Positions 6,758 through 10,129 of a stretch of DNA of 10,129 bases are shown piece by piece; positions within the stretch are counted from its first letter, which is position 1; every line of letters starts with the position of its first letter. The DNA is from Bacillota bacterium (GTDB lineage: Bacteria > Bacillota > Clostridia > Christensenellales > SZUA-584). Location: NCBI GenBank assembly GCA_023416745.1, contig JAEZHF010000016.1:1-10129 (forward strand). Direction: 5' to 3'. Under the pieces are notes generated by a model that was not told where the DNA came from, searched no databases, and saw nothing but the letters and a program-made list of their open reading frames with translations. A program made the position numbers and the translations under genes.

Positions 6758-6910
6758 ACGGCATGCGCGCACACCTGACGGCGGTACAAAAACCACCTGT
6801 TATTCCCTATATATGCATACAGTAACCCTCAAAAAATCGCTTTGCAGCTCTTCAATTGTCGGATTACTGTCTCTTCATCGGCTCTTGTGTAACTCCTTTG
6901 CGTCTTTGAT
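6730..6910 (-). promoter_or_regulatory. Attenuator leader of the ABC-F gene
   Basis: This untranslated leader of about 180 nt holds three segments in transcript order. Segment 1 is ACAGTAATCC (6861-6870), segment 2 is GAGGGTTACTGT (6819-6830) and segment 3 is GTAATCCTC (6751-6759). Segments 1 and 2 pair over 10 bp with one G-U. Segments 2 and 3 pair over 9 bp with one G-U. They use the same bases of segment 2, so the pairings exclude each other. Segment 3 is also the 5' arm of the terminator-like hairpin. Segment 1 contains the stop codon of a four-codon ORF. A small extra hairpin, GGTGGT/ACCGCC, lies between segments 2 and 3. The proposed logic is inference: pairing 1:2 gives termination, while a ribosome stalled on the ORF frees segment 2 to pair with 3 and open the gene. 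Confidence 0.6.
6864..6878 (-). CDS. Putative four-residue leader peptide MKRQ
   Basis: ATG AAG AGA CAG TAA lies in the ABC-F leader about 30 nt after the predicted transcription start. The stop codon is inside segment 1 of the attenuator. A strong AAAGGAG (6893-6899) precedes it, but at 14 bases, longer than the usual 5-10. No other start codon fits that binding site. Very short leader ORFs are known upstream of other resistance genes of this class. Translation is inferred from position. Confidence 0.4.
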   Translation of the reverse strand: MKRQ

Positions 6911-6916
6911 ATTAAC

Positions 6917-6946
6917 AGCATATCAGTTCAAAAATGTGTTTGTCAA
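6917..6946 (-). promoter_or_regulatory. Promoter of the ABC-F gene
   Basis: On the minus strand there is a perfect -35 TTGACA (6941-6946), an 18-bp spacer and TATGCT (6917-6922). The start would be near 6910. This is the best promoter in the window, and it reads directly into the attenuator leader. A promoter this good on a resistance gene fits control at a later step than initiation. Confidence 0.7.
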
Positions 6947-6984
6947 GCATCAACATATAGTTTTCAAGTTATATATTAAAAGTT

Positions 6985-7025
6985 CTGGAGACTGGTCTCC
7001 AGCAGGGTGCGGGACAGCGTCCCGC
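6985..7025 (-). terminator. Two-hairpin terminator of the Ku/LigD operon
   Basis: After the polymerase stop codon, the minus strand has GCGGGAC/GTCCCGC (7009-7025, 3-nt loop). This is followed by CTGGAGA/TCTCCAG (6985-7002, 4-nt loop) and the sequence AACTTTTAATATA. The T run is short, so termination may be leaky. The first hairpin resembles other short GC hairpins in this window. Confidence 0.6.
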
Positions 7026-7061
7026 GACCTTTGCCCTTGCCTCCCTTGCCATCTCCCAAAG

Positions 7062-7934
7062 TCAGCGCTTCAGTATCTCCTCCAGCGCGGGTATCGCGGG
7101 GCCTTCACGCAGCATGGGCGCGAAGAGGTCTCCAGTGCGTTCCAGCCGCTGCATAGCGTTTTTCAGGTTATAGTCGCACGGCATCGCGCCGCGGGCCAAC
7201 TCGTCCCAAGTCACCGGCATTGAGACAGCTCCGCAGGCCACCGCACGCGGCGAGTACACCGACACGATGCTTTTGCCCGGCCCCATCTGCAGGTAGTCAA
7301 AATACAGCTTGCTACCCCGATTTTTTACAATGCGCTCAATCGTCATCTTTTCGGGGTAGCTGGATGCGAAATACTGCCCAAAGAACAGGTTGATCTTGCG
7401 CCCTTCCGCGAACATCATGCGGCGTGTGGGTATGTACACCTGCAGCCCCGAAGCACCGGACGTTTTGGCATAACTCGTGATGCCCAGCCCTGTCAGCGTG
7501 TTGTGCACGATCAGCGCGCACTCGCACACGTCCTCGAACGTCTGCCCTTCCGAGGGATCGAGGTCGAACACCAGCGCGGTCAGCGTGCCGTTTGCGTCTC
7601 CGAACGGCGTGTGGAACTCCAGCGCCGCCATCGTGCCCAGCCACACCAGCGTCTCCACACTGTCCAGATCGACAAACTCGTCGCCGTCCGCCGTCACCGT
7701 TTTCACCCATTCCGGCGCGCCGTTTGGCGGTCTCTTCTGGTAGAAGAAGTCCGTGCCTACGCCATGCGGATAGCGTAAACATGTCAGCGGCTTGCCTGAC
7801 GTATGCGGCAGCAGGTACGGCGCGAGCCCCGCCAGCGCTTTGAGGTATTCCGATTTTGTCACACCAATGTCCAGCCAGAGCGGTTTGTCCGGATTGTTCA
7901 GAGTGATCTCTCGTTCCTTGACCGATATCTTCAT
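7062..7934 (-). CDS. LigD-type primase-polymerase (AEP family), stand-alone (290 aa)
   Basis: This is the polymerase of bacterial non-homologous end joining, which adds nucleotides, preferably ribonucleotides, at Ku-held ends. Numbering from the ATG at 7934: LVFDLDPSEG (121-130) holds the two catalytic aspartates (D-x-D). TSGASGLQVYIP (158-169) is the S-G-x-x-G-x-x-V block that contacts the nucleotide. YFDYLQ (211-216) and YSPRA (227-231) are the later conserved blocks. Many LigD polymerases have histidine where this one has Gln in GLQV; I believe this variant also occurs in other Bacillota. About 290 residues is normal for the isolated domain. AAGGAG lies 11 bases before the ATG. The frame is open to 7985, but those extra residues lie in repeat sequence. 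It is the last gene of the operon, 232 bp after the ligase. Confidence 0.9.
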   Translation of the reverse strand: MKISVKEREITLNNPDKPLWLDIGVTKSEYLKALAGLAPYLLPHTSGKPLTCLRYPHGVGTDFFYQKRPPNGAPEWVKTVTADGDEFVDLDSVETLVWLGTMAALEFHTPFGDANGTLTALVFDLDPSEGQTFEDVCECALIVHNTLTGLGITSYAKTSGASGLQVYIPTRRMMFAEGRKINLFFGQYFASSYPEKMTIERIVKNRGSKLYFDYLQMGPGKSIVSVYSPRAVACGAVSMPVTWDELARGAMPCDYNLKNAMQRLERTGDLFAPMLREGPAIPALEEILKR

Positions 7935-7962
7935 CAGAATGCTTTCTCCTTCCCTATGACCA

Positions 7963-8041
7963 TGGAGGCACTGCCTCCACACCACCGCTCAAGGGGCACT
8001 GCCCCTTGTGAATCCCATCAGCGAAACGCCTGCGGCATTTC
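7963..8041. repeat. Three tandem short GC hairpins
   Basis: The three stems are 7963-7969/7973-7979, 7990-7997/8001-8008 and 8023-8030/8034-8041. Each has a 3-nt loop (ACT, ACT and TGC on the plus strand) and GC or CC beside the loop. Similar units occur at 7009-7025 and about 9959-9969. They look like a family of dispersed intergenic repeats and may stabilise or partly terminate the operon transcript. Confidence 0.55.
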
Positions 8042-8115
8042 CCGTAATTTGATATATGACTCATCCATACACTCTGCATGTTGAAGGTTTTTGGAGTCCA
8101 CATTACTCTTTCCTT

Positions 8116-8147
8116 AAAAAGGTTCTGTTCCGTCGGAGACGACCTTT
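8116..8147 (-). terminator. Terminator-like structure after the ligase gene
   Basis: On the minus strand AAAGGT (8142-8147) pairs with ACCTTT (8118-8123) around a small internal stem CGTC/GACG, and five T (8116-8120) close and follow it. It lies 20 bp after the ligase stop and could reduce read-through into the polymerase gene. The stem is short, so efficiency is uncertain. Confidence 0.4.
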
Positions 8148-8166
8148 ATCCTTCAAACACAACCCC

Positions 8167-9060
8167 TCACATGCTGATCTCCTCGCCCGTTGCTTCTTCG
8201 GCGGGGCGGTCGGAGAAACCCAGCAGCACCGGATGCCGCATTGTGCCGTCAGCCGTCCATTCTGCGAACTTGACCCAGCACGTAAGCCGTGGCAGCACGC
8301 GCATCACGTCGCTGCCTGCGCTGCTGCTTTCCTTCAGCGCATAGTCCAGCAGCAGACGGCGCGTCTCATCCGACAGCCCCGAGCCTGCGTGGCCTACGGG
8401 TGTCAGCATGCCGTCGCGGTACACCGCCAGCTCCAGCGACGCGGGCTGTCCACCGTTCATGCGCAGCCCCGTCACGGCGCACAGCATCTTCCTTACGGTC
8501 TTCACCTTGAACCAGGCGCGGTGCGCCTTGCCCGCCATGTATTCGCTGTCCAGCCGCTTGGAGACAACGCCCTCCATGTTCTCCCGCTTCATCAGCGCAT
8601 ACAGCGCCTCACCGTCCGTAAAGTCGTCCGCCAGCGCCGCCAGCGGACTGGGCGTGAAGTGCGCGCGCAGCAGCTTTGTCCGCTCCGCCAGCGGCTGCCT
8701 GCGCAGATCATGCCCGTTCAGTTCCAGCAGGTCGAACGCGATGTAACGCACTGGCCAGCGGGACGCGTTAACCCCGCCATACGAACGGCTGCGCTTGAGC
8801 ACATGGTAGAACGACGGTTTCCCGTCTGCAAACGCCACGATCTCTCCGTCGATCACTGCGTGTGACGCGTTCATCTGCCGCGTCATCTCCGCCAATTCGG
8901 GGTACTGCGCCGTGCTCTCGCGACCACTCTTGCCGAACACACGCACACCGCTGCCGTCTGCCAGCACTACGCCGCGTACGCCGTCCCATTTGATCTGGTG
9001 GATGAAGTCCGGCTCCGTCACCACCCGCGGCACTCGCACCGGCTCCATGCAGACGTACAC
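8167..9060 (-). CDS. ATP-dependent DNA ligase of the LigD type, stand-alone (297 aa)
   Basis: This enzyme seals nicks at ends joined by Ku, using ATP through a lysine-AMP intermediate. Ligase motifs appear in order: motif I KWDGVR (24-29, K24 is the AMP-accepting lysine), FGKSGRE (42-48), motif III VIDGEIVAF (69-77), IIIa YIAFDLLELNG (106-116), IV EGVVSKR (163-169) and V WFKVK (183-187). A C-terminal OB fold follows, with CWVKFAEWTADGTMRHP (261-277). About 300 residues is the size of a ligase domain alone; polymerase and nuclease domains are not fused to it. The GTG at 9058-9060 is chosen because AGGCAGG lies nine bases before it and the Ku stop is one base upstream, which implies coupled translation. 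The ATG at 9048 has no binding site. Confidence 0.93.
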   Translation of the reverse strand: MYVCMEPVRVPRVVTEPDFIHQIKWDGVRGVVLADGSGVRVFGKSGRESTAQYPELAEMTRQMNASHAVIDGEIVAFADGKPSFYHVLKRSRSYGGVNASRWPVRYIAFDLLELNGHDLRRQPLAERTKLLRAHFTPSPLAALADDFTDGEALYALMKRENMEGVVSKRLDSEYMAGKAHRAWFKVKTVRKMLCAVTGLRMNGGQPASLELAVYRDGMLTPVGHAGSGLSDETRRLLLDYALKESSSAGSDVMRVLPRLTCWVKFAEWTADGTMRHPVLLGFSDRPAEEATGEEISM

Positions 9061-9061
9061 G

Positions 9062-9883
9062 CTATTTTGCCTGCCTCTGCGGCGCGCCCTGCTCTGCCTT
9101 CTTCTGTTCCGTGCGTTCCACGCTGGCCTTCAGTGCCTCCATCAGGTCGATCACGTTGGATTCCGGCGTATCCGGCTGCGACACCACCTGCCGCCCCGCG
9201 ATGCGGTCGTCGATGATACGGCGCAGCGCCTCGCGGTATGTGTCGGTGTATTTGGACGGATCGAACGCTGCAGTCAGGTTGCCGATCAGCTTTTCAGCGA
9301 TATCCATCTCCCTCTCGTCCGTTTTCATATCGTGCGGCAGCCCAGGCACCTCGGCTACGGGGCGTATCTCGTCCGGATAGAATATCGTCTCCAGCACCAT
9401 CGCTTCTCCGTATATGCGCAGCACGCACAGCGTCTGCTTGTCGCGCATCGTGACGCGTGCCACCGCAATGCGCCCCGAGCGTGCCATCGCTTCCCGCAGC
9501 AGATTGTACGCCTTGGCACTGGCCGCAATCTCAGCCTGTGGCGCGAGGTAATACGTTTTGTCGAAGTAGATGGGGTCTATCTCCGCGAGGTTCACGAAGT
9601 CCACGATCTCGATGGTGCGTGCCTGCACCTCGGCTTTTGCGGACGCAACGTCCTCCTCCGACACGATCACGAACTTGCCCGGCTCGTACTCAAAGCCTTT
9701 GACAATGTCGTCCGGCTTCACCTCCTCGCCGCACAGCGGGCACACCTTCTGGTATTTCACCGGCGTGTGGCATTTCTTGTGGAGCTGGCGGAAGCGTATG
9801 TCCTTCTCCTCCGTCGCAGCAAACATCTTGATGGGGATGCTGACCAGCCCGAAGCTGATCGCTCCCTTAAACATCGCATGCAT
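9062..9883 (-). CDS. ku: Ku, DNA end-binding protein of non-homologous end joining (273 aa)
   Basis: Bacterial Ku is a homodimeric ring that threads onto double-strand-break ends and recruits the ligase and polymerase. The N-terminus MHAMFKGAISFGLVSIPIKM is the family hallmark. H35, C38, C48 and C51 (HKKC and CPLC) resemble a zinc-binding set seen in some bacterial Ku proteins. A basic, glutamine-rich tail after about residue 250 is the region that usually contacts LigD or DNA. The length fits the family. I start at the ATG at 9883, nine bases after AAAGG. The ATG at 9892 abuts that site and adds only three residues. Ku is the first gene of the operon. I could not find a convincing sigma-A promoter upstream. 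In Bacillus the corresponding genes are made in the forespore, but that is not shown here. Confidence 0.95.
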   Translation of the reverse strand: MHAMFKGAISFGLVSIPIKMFAATEEKDIRFRQLHKKCHTPVKYQKVCPLCGEEVKPDDIVKGFEYEPGKFVIVSEEDVASAKAEVQARTIEIVDFVNLAEIDPIYFDKTYYLAPQAEIAASAKAYNLLREAMARSGRIAVARVTMRDKQTLCVLRIYGEAMVLETIFYPDEIRPVAEVPGLPHDMKTDEREMDIAEKLIGNLTAAFDPSKYTDTYREALRRIIDDRIAGRQVVSQPDTPESNVIDLMEALKASVERTEQKKAEQGAPQRQAK

Positions 9884-10012
9884 CGCGTTCATCCTTTCTC
9901 ATGCTGATGTTATTAATATTTCCCTGTTGTAATGAAATCATGTTATTTACGATCATGAGGGCGCTGCCCCCAAACTCCCGCTTCTTTTTAAATAAGAATA
10001 AGCAAGTCATAA
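9884..10012. other. Upstream region of the Ku operon
   Basis: This is AT-rich, non-coding sequence. It holds one short hairpin GGGC-GCT-GCCC (9959-9969), related to the hairpins of the ligase-polymerase gap, and two direct ATCATG boxes (9937-9942 and 9952-9957, period 15). No clean promoter pair towards Ku is visible. The Ku ribosome binding site AAAGG is just inside the left end, upstream of the start. Confidence 0.5.
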
Positions 10013-10129
10013 CCACCGGCTGAGCCGGTGGCCTGCATCAGCCCTATAAGGGCATATTACTAGCCTGCGCCTCAAGGCGCTCTGAAAATCTGCCAACCGC
10101 GTCTTGTTCACAGGCTAGCCCCTAAAGGG
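10013..10129 (+). mobile_element. Structured upstream end of a second IS200/IS605-type element (cut by the right edge)
   Basis: The segment is a series of hairpins: CCACCGGC/GCCGGTGG (10013-10031), GCCCT/AGGGC (10041-10053), GCGCCT/AGGCGC (10067-10080), and an enclosing stem CTAGCCTG (10060-10067) with CAGGCTAG (10111-10118). At 10089-10100 it has TCTGCCAACCGC, identical to a 12-mer upstream of the left-hand tnpA (181-192, minus strand). The enclosing stem mirrors the start-codon stem of that gene. The window ends in CCCCTAAAGGG, which could be a hairpin holding a ribosome binding site. The transposase gene itself would begin just beyond the edge; that is inference. Confidence 0.55.

Larger units (their letters stand above)
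7935..8166 (-). other. Hairpin-rich spacer between ligase and polymerase genes
   Basis: In a set where the other junction is one base, this gap is filled with structure. In transcript order there is a terminator-like stem (8116-8147), then GAAATGCC/GGCGTTTC (8023-8041, the G-U pair forms only in the minus transcript), CAAGGGGC/GCCCCTTG (7990-8008) and TGGAGGC/GCCTCCA (7963-7979). TTGAAGG (8081-8087) and CCTTCAA (8150-8156) also pair around the first stem. A 49-codon frame (7954-8103, minus) exists, but its second half is the hairpin sequence and I do not trust it. Confidence 0.6.

Noticed and set aside
6730..6789. N-terminal extension of the ABC-F frame to an ATG at 6789
   Set aside because: The extra residues come from the leader and terminator sequence, and no ribosome binding site precedes that ATG at a normal distance.
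7009..8041. CRISPR-like array of repeats
   Set aside because: The short hairpins are irregularly spaced and of different sequence; there are no regular spacers and no cas genes.
7954..8103. 49-codon minus-strand frame between ligase and polymerase, with AAGGAAA before its ATG
   Set aside because: Half of it is translated hairpin repeat, and an alternative frame through the same DNA is equally open for part of its length. I leave it as non-coding unless it proves conserved.
8912..9907. Long open frame on the plus strand (331 codons) opposite Ku and the ligase start
   Set aside because: It is antisense to clear Ku and ligase genes, shows no recognisable domain, and is rich in His and Arg as expected from the complement of a GC-rich gene.
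9884..9957. Sporulation (sigma-G-like) promoter for the Ku operon
   Set aside because: A CATTACA sequence with a weak upstream partner is present, but the match is too poor to claim.

Overview
The window looks like a chromosomal stretch from a clostridial member of the Bacillota. The evidence is strong AGGAGG-type ribosome binding sites, sigma-A-like promoters, a DUF4914 protein, a Vga/Msr-type ABC-F protein, and a Ku/LigD end-joining set with separate ligase and polymerase genes. No rRNA, tRNA or CRISPR array is visible. The species cannot be named from this sequence alone.

Layout. Bases 1-275 (minus) are the start of an IS200-type transposase gene, cut by the left edge, with its structured 5' region. 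Bases 287-2198 (minus) hold a DUF4914 P-loop protein with its terminator; its promoter overlaps a repeated TTGCAATATT box. Bases 2537-4368 (plus) hold a GNAT acetyltransferase and a major facilitator transporter, which has its own promoter. Bases 4429-6946 (minus) hold an ABC-F gene of the antibiotic-resistance type, preceded by a regulatory leader of about 180 nt, and downstream of it a secreted peptidoglycan-binding protein. Bases 7062-9883 (minus) are a non-homologous end-joining operon in the order Ku, DNA ligase, primase-polymerase. Ku and ligase are one base apart. Ligase and polymerase are separated by 232 bp rich in hairpins. From about 10013 to the right edge lies the structured upstream region of what appears to be a second IS200/IS605-type element on the plus strand.

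The most interesting structure is the ABC-F leader. It has a clear promoter, a four-codon upstream ORF, and three segments (1: 6861-6870, 2: 6819-6830, 3: 6751-6759) in which segment 2 can pair with either 1 or 3. Segment 3 is also the 5' arm of a terminator-like hairpin that contains the ABC-F ribosome binding site. This is the expected design of a ribosome-stalling attenuator that turns on ribosome protection when an antibiotic is present. It was read by eye and not folded by software.

Ku, ligase and polymerase should act together in double-strand-break repair. GNAT, MFS and ABC-F may all serve defence against toxic compounds, but no substrate can be read from the sequence.
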